A stretch of 64,000 bases of DNA from Pseudomonas sp. Choline-02u-1 (GTDB lineage Bacteria > Pseudomonadota > Gammaproteobacteria > Pseudomonadales > Pseudomonadaceae): the NCBI RefSeq assembly GCF_002836515.1, contig NZ_PJBC01000012.1, forward strand, positions 62,001-126,000, read 5' to 3'. This document shows, in pieces, positions 48,540-58,972 of the stretch. Under the pieces are notes generated by a model that was not told the origin of the DNA, searched no databases, and saw only the letters and a list, made by a program, of their open reading frames with translations. The translations under genes were made by a program, and so were the position numbers. How positions within the stretch are numbered: position 1 is the stretch's first letter; every line of letters starts with the position of its first letter.

Positions 48540-48556
48540 GGGCACAGCCCTTGCAA
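48540..48556 (+). promoter_or_regulatory. Sigma-54 (-24/-12) promoter of urtA
   Basis: GGGCACAGCCCTTGCA has the GG-N10-GC spacing and matches the TGGCAC-N5-TTGC consensus in all but the first base. It lies about 65 bp before the urtA start, in the 302-bp gap shared with the divergent pseudogene. A TGGTGCA half-site of the NtrC type is at 48480-48486 and GCACCA is at 48452-48457. This predicts nitrogen-limitation control by RpoN and NtrC. Confidence 0.7.
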
Positions 48557-48618
48557 AACACCTTCAGTCGTCCGCATCTGCCAATCAAAAAAAATCGAAT
48601 GTTCATGGAGATCGCACA

Positions 48619-49884
48619 ATGAAGCGTCGCAGTTTGATCAAGGCTTTCACACTCACGGCATCCATCGCCGCGATGGGCATGACCTGGACTGTCCAGGCGG
48701 CCGAGACCATCAAGGTCGGGATTCTGCATTCGTTGTCCGGGACCATGGCGATCTCCGAAACGTCGCTCAAAGACATGGCCCTGATGACCATCGACGAGAT
48801 CAACGCCAAGGGCGGTGTGAACGGCAAGATGCTTGAGCCGGTGGTGGTCGACCCGGCGTCGAACTGGCCGCTGTTCGCCGAGAAGGGTCGGCAGTTGCTG
48901 ACTCAGGACAAGGTCGCCGTGGTGTTCGGCTGCTGGACGTCGGTGTCGCGCAAATCGGTGCTGCCGGTGTTCGAAGAACTCAATGGCCTGCTGTTCTACC
49001 CGGTGCAATACGAAGGCGAAGAGATGTCGCCGAACGTCTTCTACACCGGCGCAGCGCCGAACCAGCAGGCGATTCCGGCGGTGGAATATCTGATGAGCGA
49101 AGAAGGTGGCAGCGCCAAGCGCTACTTCCTGCTCGGCACCGACTATGTCTACCCGCGCACCACCAACAAGATCCTGCGCGCGTTCCTGCATTCCAAAGGT
49201 GTGGCCGACAAGGACATCGAAGAGGTCTACACGCCGTTCGGTCACAGCGACTATCAGACCATTGTTGCCAACATCAAAAAGTTCTCGGCCGGCGGCAAGA
49301 CTGCGGTCATTTCGACGGTCAATGGCGACTCTAACGTGCCGTTCTATAAAGAGCTGGCCAACCAGGGTCTGAAGGCCACCGACGTGCCGGTTGTAGCGTT
49401 CTCGGTCGGTGAAGAAGAGCTGCGCGGCATCGACACCAAGCCGCTGGTGGGCAACCTTGCGGCGTGGAACTATTTCGAGTCGGTTGAAAACCCTGCGAAC
49501 AAGAAATTTGTCGCTGACTGGAAAGCCTACGCGAAGAAACACAACCTGCCGGGCGCCGATAAAGCGGTGACCAACGACCCGATGGAAGCGACCTACGTCG
49601 GCATTCACATGTGGGCGCAGGCGGCCGAGAAAGCCAAATCCACTGACGTCGACAAGGTCCGCGAAGCGCTGGCCGGGCAGACCTTTGCCGCGCCGTCCGG
49701 TTATACGTTGACCATGGACAAGACCAACCATCACCTGCACAAGCCAGTGATGATTGGCGAAATCCAGAGCGACGGGCAGTTCAACGTCGTGTGGCAAACC
49801 GAAGGCCCGATCCGCGCGCAACCGTGGAGCCCGTTCATTCAGGGCAACGACAAGAAGCCCGATTATGCGGTGAAGAGCAACTGA
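48619..49884 (+). CDS. urtA: Urea ABC transporter, substrate-binding protein
   Basis: A 421-residue periplasmic binding protein of the Leu/Ile/Val-amide family, with a Tat/Sec-like signal (MKRRSLIKAFTLTASIAAMG). IKVGILHSLSGTMAISETSL starts the mature domain. GCWTSVSRKSVLPVFEELNG, FYPVQYEGEEMSPNVFYTGA and NGDSNVPFYKELANQG are typical UrtA segments. GGAG lies eight bases before ATG 48619. First gene of urtABCDE, behind a sigma-54 promoter; a REP palindrome separates it from urtB. Confidence 0.97.
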   Translation: MKRRSLIKAFTLTASIAAMGMTWTVQAAETIKVGILHSLSGTMAISETSLKDMALMTIDEINAKGGVNGKMLEPVVVDPASNWPLFAEKGRQLLTQDKVAVVFGCWTSVSRKSVLPVFEELNGLLFYPVQYEGEEMSPNVFYTGAAPNQQAIPAVEYLMSEEGGSAKRYFLLGTDYVYPRTTNKILRAFLHSKGVADKDIEEVYTPFGHSDYQTIVANIKKFSAGGKTAVISTVNGDSNVPFYKELANQGLKATDVPVVAFSVGEEELRGIDTKPLVGNLAAWNYFESVENPANKKFVADWKAYAKKHNLPGADKAVTNDPMEATYVGIHMWAQAAEKAKSTDVDKVREALAGQTFAAPSGYTLTMDKTNHHLHKPVMIGEIQSDGQFNVVWQTEGPIRAQPWSPFIQGNDKKPDYAVKSN

Positions 49885-49933
49885 GTAACCGGATGTCAGT
49901 CTTGCGCCTGGCGTGAGGCCGACACTATCCCCC

Positions 49934-50023
49934 TGTGGGAGCGGGCTTGCTCGCGAAGGCGGACTCACATTCGACATGTCAGTCGACTGACACATTGCTT
50001 TCGCGAGCAAGCCCGCTCCCACA
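49934..50023. repeat. REP-type palindrome (copy 3) between urtA and urtB
   Basis: TGTGGGAGCGGGCTTGCTCG and its complement flank a spacer that itself contains TGACATGTCGAA-like partial symmetry. It lies inside the urt operon, where it could protect the urtA mRNA 3' end and raise UrtA over the membrane components. Confidence 0.92.
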
Positions 50024-50047
50024 ATGTCCGCGTCAAGGCGACTGACC

Positions 50048-51550
50048 ATGCCCACTGCCCTTTACCGATTTATCTGTGCCATCGCACTGTTGCTGCCAAT
50101 CCTGGCCCACGCCGGCGACGCCGAAGACTTCGTCGCGGCCAATGCGATGCAACAGGCCAAACTGCTGGAAGCCTGGGCCGCGCAGCCGGATCCGGCGCGC
50201 ATCGAATTGCTCGGCGCCTTGCAGCAAGGCGAGCTGAGCATCGATGGCCAACCCAAAACCTTGCGCCTGAACAACCGCCTGCGGGGTCTGATCGACACCG
50301 CGATGGCCAGCCATCAATTGCTCGCCGCTGACGCCAAAATCCGTCTGAGCGCCGCGCAGCAATTGCAGAAAAGCCCGAAACCCGCGCAGCTGAAATTCCT
50401 CGACCAGCAACTCGCTGGCGAGAAAGATGAAACCGTCCACGCCGCCCTGAGCCTGGCGCTGGCCAATCTGCAACTGGTCGACGCCGATCCGGCCGTGCGT
50501 CTTGCCGCCGTGCGCCTGCTCGGCGAAACCGGCGATCCGCTGGCGCGCACACGCCTCGAAGGCCTGCTCGAACCGGGAATAGAAAGCGATGCCGGCGTGC
50601 GCACCGCCGCTGAAACCAGCCTCGCTCAGGTCAAACGCAAACTGCTGATCGGTGAAGTCCTCGGTCAGGCCTTCAGCGGCATGTCCCTCGGCTCGATTCT
50701 GCTGCTGGCGGCGCTCGGTCTGGCAATCACCTTCGGCCTGCTCGGGGTGATCAACATGGCGCACGGCGAGATGCTGATGCTCGGTGCCTACTCGACCTAC
50801 GCGGTGCAGTTGATGTTCCAGCGTTACGCACCGCAAGCGATCGAGTTCTATCCGCTGATTGCGCTGCCGGTGGCGTTTTTCGTCACGGCGGCGATCGGCA
50901 TGGCGCTGGAGCGCACGGTGATCCGTCACCTCTACGGCCGCCCGCTGGAAACCCTGCTCGCGACCTGGGGCATCAGCCTGATGCTGATTCAACTGGTGCG
51001 CCTGATGTTCGGCGCGCAGAACGTTGAAGTGGCCAACCCGGCGTGGCTGTCCGGCGGCGTTCAAGTGCTGCCGAATCTGGTGCTGCCGTACAACCGCATC
51101 GTCATCATCGCGTTCGCATTGTTCGTGGTGGTGCTGACCTGGCTGCTGCTGAACAAGACACGCCTGGGCCTGAACGTGCGCGCCGTCACCCAGAACCGCA
51201 ACATGGCCGCTTGCTGCGGCGTGCCGACCGGGCGTGTCGACATGCTCGCGTTCGGCCTCGGTTCGGGCATCGCCGGCCTCGGAGGAGTAGCGCTGAGCCA
51301 GATCGGCAACGTCGGTCCCGACCTTGGCCAGAGCTACATTATCGACTCGTTCCTGGTGGTGGTGCTCGGCGGCGTCGGCCAACTGGCCGGCAGCGTGCTC
51401 GCGGCGTTTGGCTTAGGCATCGCCAACAAGATTCTCGAGCCGCAGATCGGTGCGGTACTCGGCAAGATCCTCATCCTCGCGCTGATCATTCTGTTCATTC
51501 AGAAACGTCCGCAAGGCCTCTTCGCACTGAAAGGACGGGTGATCGACTGA
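50048..51550 (+). CDS. urtB: Urea ABC transporter permease UrtB
   Basis: A 500-residue permease with a signal-like N terminus and a ~190-residue soluble extension of helical, HEAT-like character (DPAVRLAAVRLLGETGDPLA) before the LivH-type membrane domain (GLLGVINMAHGEMLMLGAYS; SGIAGLGGVALSQIGNVGPD; VVLGGVGQLAGSVLAAFGLG). The long N-terminal domain is characteristic of UrtB and distinguishes it from amino-acid LivH. ATG 50048 (MPTALYRFICAI) is used; the stop overlaps the urtC start (TGATG). Confidence 0.96.
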   Translation: MPTALYRFICAIALLLPILAHAGDAEDFVAANAMQQAKLLEAWAAQPDPARIELLGALQQGELSIDGQPKTLRLNNRLRGLIDTAMASHQLLAADAKIRLSAAQQLQKSPKPAQLKFLDQQLAGEKDETVHAALSLALANLQLVDADPAVRLAAVRLLGETGDPLARTRLEGLLEPGIESDAGVRTAAETSLAQVKRKLLIGEVLGQAFSGMSLGSILLLAALGLAITFGLLGVINMAHGEMLMLGAYSTYAVQLMFQRYAPQAIEFYPLIALPVAFFVTAAIGMALERTVIRHLYGRPLETLLATWGISLMLIQLVRLMFGAQNVEVANPAWLSGGVQVLPNLVLPYNRIVIIAFALFVVVLTWLLLNKTRLGLNVRAVTQNRNMAACCGVPTGRVDMLAFGLGSGIAGLGGVALSQIGNVGPDLGQSYIIDSFLVVVLGGVGQLAGSVLAAFGLGIANKILEPQIGAVLGKILILALIILFIQKRPQGLFALKGRVID

Positions 51551-52629
51551 TGAACCAGCCTCTGTTAGTCACGGCCACACAAAAGGCCGGGCCAAAAGCC
51601 ACGCTCGCGGTCGGCGCGGTGGTTCTCGCCCTGCTGGTCGCCCTGCCGCTGCTGTCGTTGTTGCCGGCGGAAAATGCACTGTCGGTCTCGGCGTACACCC
51701 TGACGCTGGTCGGCAAAATCCTCTGCTACGCCATCGTCGCCCTGGCGCTGGATCTGGTCTGGGGTTACGCCGGGTTGCTGTCGCTGGGCCACGGTCTGTT
51801 CTTCGCCCTCGGCGGTTATGCGATGGGCATGTACCTGATGCGTCAGGCTGCGGGCGATGGCTTGCCGGCGTTCATGACCTTCCTGTCGTGGAGCGAATTG
51901 CCGTGGTACTGGACCGGCACCAGCAGCTTCCTCTGGGCCATGTGTCTGGTGGTGCTGGCACCGGGTCTGCTGGCGCTGGTGTTCGGTTTCTTCGCCTTCC
52001 GCTCGCGGATCAAGGGTGTGTATTTCTCGATCATGACCCAGGCCCTGACCTTCGCCGGCATGCTGTTGTTCTTCCGCAACGAGACCGGGTTTGGCGGCAA
52101 CAATGGCTTCACCAATTTCCGCACGATTCTCGGCTTCGGCATCACCGAACCGGGCACTCGTGCGGTGCTGTTTCTGGCCACGGTGTTGCTGCTGGTGGTC
52201 AGTCTGTTCATCGGCTGGCGACTGGCGCAGAGCAAGTTCGGGCGGGTGCTGACAGCGCTGCGCGATGCGGAAAACCGCTTGATGTTCTGCGGCTACGACC
52301 CGCGCGGTTTCAAGCTGTTCGTCTGGGTGCTGAGTGCGGTGTTGTGCGGTCTGGCCGGCGCGCTGTACGTGCCGCAAGTGGGCATCATCAACCCCAGCGA
52401 AATGTCGCCGACCAACTCCATCGAAGCGGCAGTATGGGTGGCCCTCGGCGGCCGTGGCACGCTGATCGGGCCGCTGCTCGGCGCCGGCGTGGTCAACGGC
52501 ATGAAGAGCTGGTTCACCGTGGCCTTCCCCGAATACTGGTTGTTCTTCCTCGGCGCGCTGTTCATCGTCGTGACGCTGTATTTGCCCAAAGGCGTGATCG
52601 GTCTGCTGAAAAAACGAGGTGAACAATGA
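51550..52629 (+). CDS. urtC: Urea ABC transporter permease UrtC
   Basis: A 359-residue LivM-type permease with about nine TM helices. LDLVWGYAGLLSLGHGLFFA is the conserved permease motif; RFETGFGG-like NETGFGGNNGFTNF and GRGTLIGPLLGAGVVNGMKS are typical of UrtC. ATG 51550 overlaps the urtB stop by one base. Its stop overlaps the urtD start (ATGA), so translation is coupled throughout. Confidence 0.96.
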   Translation: MNQPLLVTATQKAGPKATLAVGAVVLALLVALPLLSLLPAENALSVSAYTLTLVGKILCYAIVALALDLVWGYAGLLSLGHGLFFALGGYAMGMYLMRQAAGDGLPAFMTFLSWSELPWYWTGTSSFLWAMCLVVLAPGLLALVFGFFAFRSRIKGVYFSIMTQALTFAGMLLFFRNETGFGGNNGFTNFRTILGFGITEPGTRAVLFLATVLLLVVSLFIGWRLAQSKFGRVLTALRDAENRLMFCGYDPRGFKLFVWVLSAVLCGLAGALYVPQVGIINPSEMSPTNSIEAAVWVALGGRGTLIGPLLGAGVVNGMKSWFTVAFPEYWLFFLGALFIVVTLYLPKGVIGLLKKRGEQ

Positions 52630-53495
52630 GAGTCACAGCGAGTGCTGAATTCATGCTCGAACCGGCGTTCTTCCCCGTGGAGCCGAACAAGGACGAGGGC
52701 ACCAGCCGCGACTCGATCGGCCTCGGCCAGCGCGTCGGCCCGGGGCTCGATACGCGTCACGGCACGATCCTGACCCTGGAAGACATCAGCGTCAGCTTCG
52801 ACGGCTTCCGTGCGCTGAACAATCTCAACCTGTACATCGGCGTCGGCGAATTGCGCTGCATCATCGGCCCCAACGGCGCGGGTAAAACGACGCTGATGGA
52901 CGTGATCACCGGCAAGACCAGGCCCAGCCACGGCAAGGCCTGGTTCGGCGAAACCCTGGACTTGACGCAGATGAGCGAAGTGCAGATTGCCCAGTCCGGG
53001 ATCGGCCGCAAGTTTCAGAAACCGACGGTATTCGAAGCCTTGAGCGTGTTCGAGAACCTGGAGCTGGCGCAGAAAACCGACAAGTCGGTGTGGGCCAGCT
53101 TGCGTGCGCGCTTGAGCGGCGAGCAGAAGGATCGCATCAGCGCAGTGCTGGAGACGATTCGCCTGACAACCTCGGTCAATCGCCAGGCCGGCCTACTGTC
53201 CCACGGCCAGAAGCAGTTCCTGGAGATCGGCATGTTGCTGATGCAGGACCCCCAACTGCTCTTGCTCGACGAACCAGTGGCGGGCATGACCGACGCCGAA
53301 ACCGAGTTCACCGCCGAGCTGTTCAAGTCGCTGGCGGGCAAGCATTCGCTGATGGTGGTCGAGCATGACATGGGCTTTGTCGGCTCGATTGCCGACCACG
53401 TCACCGTGTTGCATCAGGGCAGTGTTTTGGCCGAGGGCTCGCTGGAACAGGTGCAGGAAAACGAGCGGGTGATCGAGGTCTACCTCGGCCGCTGA
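52626..53495 (+). CDS. urtD: Urea ABC transporter ATP-binding protein UrtD
   Basis: A 289-residue LivG-type ATPase. Walker A is GPNGAGKTT, the signature is LSHGQKQ and Walker B is LLLLDEPVAGM. It has an N-terminal extension of about 45 residues before the ABC domain (starting at LTLEDISVSFDGFRALNN). It powers urea uptake together with UrtE. A REP palindrome follows its stop, inside the operon. Confidence 0.96.
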   Translation: MRVTASAEFMLEPAFFPVEPNKDEGTSRDSIGLGQRVGPGLDTRHGTILTLEDISVSFDGFRALNNLNLYIGVGELRCIIGPNGAGKTTLMDVITGKTRPSHGKAWFGETLDLTQMSEVQIAQSGIGRKFQKPTVFEALSVFENLELAQKTDKSVWASLRARLSGEQKDRISAVLETIRLTTSVNRQAGLLSHGQKQFLEIGMLLMQDPQLLLLDEPVAGMTDAETEFTAELFKSLAGKHSLMVVEHDMGFVGSIADHVTVLHQGSVLAEGSLEQVQENERVIEVYLGR

Positions 53496-53514
53496 ATTGC
53501 AAACACATTTCGAA

Positions 53515-53604
53515 TGTGGGAGCGGGCTTGCTCGCGAATGCGCAGTGTCATTCAACGTTGATGGCGACTGATCCACCGCATTCGCGAGCAAGGCCGCTCC
53601 CACA
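53515..53604. repeat. REP-type palindrome (copy 4) between urtD and urtE
   Basis: TGTGGGAGCGGGCTTGCTCGCGAATGCG and a nearly exact complement (one mismatch, GGCCGCTCCC) fill the urtD-urtE gap. The urtE ribosome-binding site (GGGGAGAG) follows directly. Confidence 0.9.
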
Positions 53605-53627
53605 GGGAGATTTGGGGAGAGTTGAAC

Positions 53628-54326
53628 ATGCTGCAAGTCGACAAACTGCACCAGTACTACGGCGGTAGCCACATCCTGCGCGGCCTGAGCTTTGACGTGA
53701 AGGTCGGCGAAGTGACCTGCCTGCTCGGCCGTAACGGCGTCGGCAAGACCACCCTGCTCAAATGCCTGATGGGCCTGCTGCCGGCCAAGGAAGGCGCGGT
53801 GAACTGGGAAGGCAAACCGATCACCGCATTCAAACCACATCAGCGTGTGCATGCCGGTATCGCCTACGTGCCGCAGGGCCGTGAGATCTTCGGGCGTCTG
53901 ACGGTGGAAGAAAATCTGCTGATGGGCCTGTCGCGCTTTCCAGGCTCAGAAGCCAAAGAAGTTCCGGGTTTCATCTACGAATTGTTCCCGGTGCTGCTAC
54001 AAATGAAGCAGCGCCGTGGCGGCGATCTGTCCGGTGGTCAGCAACAGCAACTGGCGATCGGCCGGGCATTGGCCAGCCGCCCGCGCCTGCTGATTCTTGA
54101 TGAGCCGACCGAAGGCATTCAACCGTCGGTGATCAAGGAAATCGGCGCGGTGATCAAGCAGCTCGCGGCGCGCGGTGACATGGCGATTCTGCTGGTCGAG
54201 CAGTTCTACGATTTCGCCGCCGAGCTGGCCGATCAATACCTGGTGATGTCGCGGGGCGAGATCGTCCAGCAGGGTCGCGGTGAAAATATGGAGGCCGAGG
54301 GGGTACGCGGGCTGGTCACGATCTAA
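53628..54326 (+). CDS. urtE: Urea ABC transporter ATP-binding protein UrtE
   Basis: A 232-residue LivF-type ATPase: Walker A GRNGVGKTT, signature LSGGQQQQLAIGRAL, Walker B LLILDEPTEGIQPSVIKEIG. The phrase DEPTEGIQPS is characteristic of UrtE. The start is ATG 53628 (MLQVDKLHQYYGG), six bases after GGGGAG. Last transporter gene; ureD begins 43 bp later. Confidence 0.96.
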   Translation: MLQVDKLHQYYGGSHILRGLSFDVKVGEVTCLLGRNGVGKTTLLKCLMGLLPAKEGAVNWEGKPITAFKPHQRVHAGIAYVPQGREIFGRLTVEENLLMGLSRFPGSEAKEVPGFIYELFPVLLQMKQRRGGDLSGGQQQQLAIGRALASRPRLLILDEPTEGIQPSVIKEIGAVIKQLAARGDMAILLVEQFYDFAAELADQYLVMSRGEIVQQGRGENMEAEGVRGLVTI

Positions 54327-54369
54327 CGCGCCGGTCTAATCTGTAGCTTCCTAACGATAATCACAAATC

Positions 54370-55209
54370 ATGAATTCACTTGCCTCACCTGCCCTGTTTA
54401 CCCCGAGCTGGCACGCCGAGCTGGAGCTGGCCTACGCGCGCTTCGGCGATTGCACACGGCCGACCCTGCGCCGGCACCTCGGCCCATTGCGCGTGCAAAA
54501 GCACCTGTACGCCGAAGGCCCGGAGGTCTGTCAGCACATCATCGTCCATCCGCCGGGCGGGATTGCCGGCGGTGATCGCCTCGACATCAGCGCCCGCGTC
54601 GAAGCCAACGCCTGGGCGCAGATCACCAGCCCCGGCGCCGCCAAGTGGTATCGCGCCGGTGGCCCGGCTTTTCAGCAACTCGATCTGCAGGTAGCCGCCG
54701 GGGCGACGCTGGAATGGCTGCCGCAGGAAACCATCGTCTACAGCGCCGCGCAGGCTGAACTGAGCACAACCATTGACCTTGAAGGCGATGCGCGGCTGTT
54801 CTACTGGGATGTCGTGGCGCTGGGCAGGCCGGCCAGTGGCGAGCGCTTTGACCTCGGGCATTTTCAGGCGCACCTGGATATTCGCCGCGATGGTCGGTTG
54901 CTCTGGCATGAACGGCAGCGCATTGTCGGTGCGGACGGTTTACTCGATTCGCCGATCGGCCTGGATGGGCAACCGGTGTTTGCGACGATGCTGGTGACCG
55001 GTGAGATAGACGCCGAGTTGCTGGAGCGCTGCCGCTCGCTGGGGCACGAAGTGCGTGGAGACTTGACGCAGTTGCCGGGGTTGCTGGTGGCACGGTGTCT
55101 GGCCGGTGAAGCGTTACTCGCCCGCGCCTGGCTGATTGATTTATGGCGACTGCTAAGGCCTGCGCTGCTGGGCCGCGAAGCCATGCCCCCCCGAATCTGG
55201 AACACCTGA
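54370..55209 (+). CDS. ureD: Urease accessory protein UreD
   Basis: A 279-residue metallochaperone scaffold that binds apo-urease and recruits UreF/UreG for nickel insertion. Typical stretches: [71 protein letters not shown]. No strong Shine-Dalgarno precedes the ATG. The UreE, UreF and UreG partners are not in this window. Confidence 0.96.
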   Translation: MNSLASPALFTPSWHAELELAYARFGDCTRPTLRRHLGPLRVQKHLYAEGPEVCQHIIVHPPGGIAGGDRLDISARVEANAWAQITSPGAAKWYRAGGPAFQQLDLQVAAGATLEWLPQETIVYSAAQAELSTTIDLEGDARLFYWDVVALGRPASGERFDLGHFQAHLDIRRDGRLLWHERQRIVGADGLLDSPIGLDGQPVFATMLVTGEIDAELLERCRSLGHEVRGDLTQLPGLLVARCLAGEALLARAWLIDLWRLLRPALLGREAMPPRIWNT

Positions 55210-55222
55210 AATGCATTGCCCT

Positions 55223-55313
55223 GTAGGAGCTGACGAGTGAAACGAGGCTGCGATCTTTTGATCTTGATCTTTAACAGCAAGATCAAAAGATCGCAGCCTT
55301 CGGCAGCTCCTAC
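55223..55313. repeat. Intergenic palindrome, GTAGGAGCTG/GGCTGCGATC family (copy 4)
   Basis: GTAGGAGCTGACGAGTGAAA through GCAGCTCCTAC, nearly identical to copy 2 at 21989. It occupies the ureD-ureA gap. Confidence 0.9.
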
Positions 55314-55363
55314 AGATCGCGATCGACCTGATCATTCTTAACTGCCGATATTGGATTCCAACC

Positions 55364-55666
55364 ATGGACCTGACCCCACGCGAAAAAGACAAGCTGCTGA
55401 TCTTCACCGCCGGCCTCGTCGCCGAGCGGCGGCTGGCCCGTGGCGTGAAACTCAACTACCCGGAAGCCATGGCCTACATTTCCGCCGCGCTGCTCGAAGG
55501 CGCGCGTGACGGCCAGACCGTCGCCGAGCTGATGCACTACGGCACCACCCTGCTCAGCCGCGAACAAGTGATGGAAGGCATCGCGGAGATGATCCCGGAA
55601 ATCCAGGTCGAGGCGACGTTTCCCGACGGCACCAAACTTGTCACCGTTCACCAGCCGATCGTCTGA
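55364..55666 (+). CDS. ureA: Urease gamma subunit
   Basis: A 100-residue small subunit: [40 protein letters not shown] and [20 protein letters not shown] are near-invariant in UreA. It is not adjacent to ureB; two acetyltransferase genes intervene. Confidence 0.98.
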   Translation: MDLTPREKDKLLIFTAGLVAERRLARGVKLNYPEAMAYISAALLEGARDGQTVAELMHYGTTLLSREQVMEGIAEMIPEIQVEATFPDGTKLVTVHQPIV

Positions 55667-55675
55667 GGCCACGCC

Positions 55676-57056
<1,381 letters not shown>

Positions 57057-57071
57057 TCCGGGGCGCCCCGA

Positions 57072-57165
57072 AAAGATCGCAGCCTTCGGCAGCTCCTACA
57101 AATGTCACTCGATCTCAAGCCGATCACTGACTGTAGGAGCTGTCGAGCGCAGCGAGGCTGCGATA
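57072..57165. repeat. Intergenic palindrome, GTAGGAGCTG/GGCTGCGATC family (copy 5)
   Basis: AAAGATCGCAGCCTTCGGCA with AGCTCCTACA, then TGTAGGAGCTGTCGAGCGCA and GGCTGCGATA, in the opposite arrangement to the other copies. It lies between ureB and ureC. Confidence 0.85.
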
Positions 57166-57214
57166 GCGAGCTATGCGAGCGATCTCAAAAACAATTGAAT
57201 CCCAAGGCAAGCAC

Positions 57215-58915
57215 ATGAAGATTTCTAGAAGCGCCTACGCCGACATGTTCGGCCCCACCGTCGGCGACAAGGTGCGCCTGGCCGACACCGAGCTGTGGAT
57301 CGAGGTCGAAAAGGACTTCACCACCTACGGCGAGGAAGTGAAGTTCGGTGGCGGCAAAGTCATCCGCGACGGCCAGGGCCAAAGCCAGTTGCTCGCCGCT
57401 GAAGTGGTCGACACGCTGATCACCAACGCGCTGATCATCGACCACTGGGGCATCGTCAAGGCTGACGTCGGCCTCAAGGACGGGCGCATCGCCGCGATCG
57501 GCAAGGCCGGCAACCCTGACGTGCAGCCCAACGTGACCATCGCCATCGGCGCCGGCACCGAAGTGATTGCCGGCGAAGGCATGATCCTCACCGCTGGCGG
57601 CATCGACACCCACATCCACTTCATCTGCCCGCAGCAGATCGAAGAAGCGTTGATGAGCGGCATCACCACCATGATCGGCGGCGGCACCGGTCCCGCTACC
57701 GGCACCAACGCCACCACCTGTACCTCCGGCCCGTGGCATCTGGCGCGCATGCTCCAGGCCGCCGATGCCTTCCCGATGAACATCGGCCTCACCGGCAAAG
57801 GCAACGCCAGCCTGCCGGAGCCGTTGATCGAACAGGTCAAGGCCGGTGCCATCGGCCTCAAACTGCACGAGGACTGGGGCACCACTCCGGCGAGCATCGA
57901 CAACTGCCTCAACGTTGCCGATCAGTACGACGTGCAGGTGGCGATCCACACCGACACCCTCAACGAATCCGGCTTCGTCGAAACCACCCTCGGCGCATTC
58001 AAGGGCCGCACCATCCACACCTATCACACCGAAGGTGCCGGTGGCGGCCACGCGCCGGACATCATCAAGGCCTGCGGTTTCCCCAACGTGCTGCCGAGTT
58101 CGACCAACCCGACCCGGCCGTTCACCCGCAACACCATCGACGAACACCTCGACATGCTGATGGTCTGCCACCACCTCGACCCGAGTATTGCCGAAGACGT
58201 CGCCTTCGCCGAAAGCCGCATCCGCCGCGAAACCATTGCCGCTGAAGACATCCTCCACGACCTCGGCGCGTTCTCGATGATCAGCTCCGACAGTCAGGCC
58301 ATGGGCCGCGTCGGTGAAGTCATCACACGCACCTGGCAGACCGCCGACAAGATGAAAAAACAGCGCGGCCCACTGCCCCAGGACGGTGAGGGCAACGACA
58401 ACTTCCGCGCCAAGCGTTACATCGCCAAGTACACGATCAACCCGGCGATTACCCATGGCATCAGCCATGAAGTCGGCTCGATCGAAGTCGGCAAGTGGGC
58501 CGATCTGGTGCTCTGGCGCCCGGCGTTTTTTGGCGTGAAGCCGACGCTGATTCTCAAGGGTGGGGCGATTGCCGCGAGCCTGATGGGTGACGCCAACGCC
58601 TCGATTCCCACCCCGCAGCCAGTGCATTACCGTCCGATGTTCGCCAGTTACGGCGGCTCGCTGCATGCCACCAGCCAGACCTTTATCAGTCAGGCGGCGC
58701 AGGAGGCCGGGTTGGCGGAAGCGCTGGGATTGAAGAAGAAGATCGCCGTGGTCAAAGGCTGCCGTGACGTGCAGAAAACCGACCTGATCCACAACGATTA
58801 TCTGCCGAACATCGACGTCGACCCGCAGACCTATCAGGTCAAGGCCGACGGTGTATTGCTGTGGTGCGAGCCGGCGGAAACCCTGCCGATGGCGCAGCGC
58901 TACTTCCTTTTCTGA
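57215..58915 (+). CDS. ureC: Urease alpha (catalytic) subunit
   Basis: A 566-residue nickel hydrolase that splits urea to ammonia and carbamate. Nickel ligands and active-site residues are present: H133 and H135 (DTHIHF), the carbamylated K216 (GLKLHEDWG), C318 and catalytic H319 (MVCHHLDP). Each is one residue lower than in Klebsiella urease. The start is ATG 57215 ([20 protein letters not shown]) with AAGG upstream; the extra 14 codons before it overlap repeat-derived sequence. Confidence 0.98.
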   Translation: MKISRSAYADMFGPTVGDKVRLADTELWIEVEKDFTTYGEEVKFGGGKVIRDGQGQSQLLAAEVVDTLITNALIIDHWGIVKADVGLKDGRIAAIGKAGNPDVQPNVTIAIGAGTEVIAGEGMILTAGGIDTHIHFICPQQIEEALMSGITTMIGGGTGPATGTNATTCTSGPWHLARMLQAADAFPMNIGLTGKGNASLPEPLIEQVKAGAIGLKLHEDWGTTPASIDNCLNVADQYDVQVAIHTDTLNESGFVETTLGAFKGRTIHTYHTEGAGGGHAPDIIKACGFPNVLPSSTNPTRPFTRNTIDEHLDMLMVCHHLDPSIAEDVAFAESRIRRETIAAEDILHDLGAFSMISSDSQAMGRVGEVITRTWQTADKMKKQRGPLPQDGEGNDNFRAKRYIAKYTINPAITHGISHEVGSIEVGKWADLVLWRPAFFGVKPTLILKGGAIAASLMGDANASIPTPQPVHYRPMFASYGGSLHATSQTFISQAAQEAGLAEALGLKKKIAVVKGCRDVQKTDLIHNDYLPNIDVDPQTYQVKADGVLLWCEPAETLPMAQRYFLF

Positions 58916-58923
58916 CGGCCGTT

Positions 58924-58965
58924 GCGCTGCCGGTTACAGACGCTCATGTCCGTCTCCGGCAGCGC
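58924..58965. terminator. Nested hairpin between ureC and the convergent SET gene
   Basis: GCGCTGCCGG (58924-58933) pairs with CCGGCAGCGC (58956-58965), and inside it AGACG pairs with CGTCT. This makes a long, nearly continuous stem in a 57-bp gap between convergent genes. No T-run; probably a bidirectional terminator. Confidence 0.7.
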
Positions 58966-58972
58966 TGCCTGA

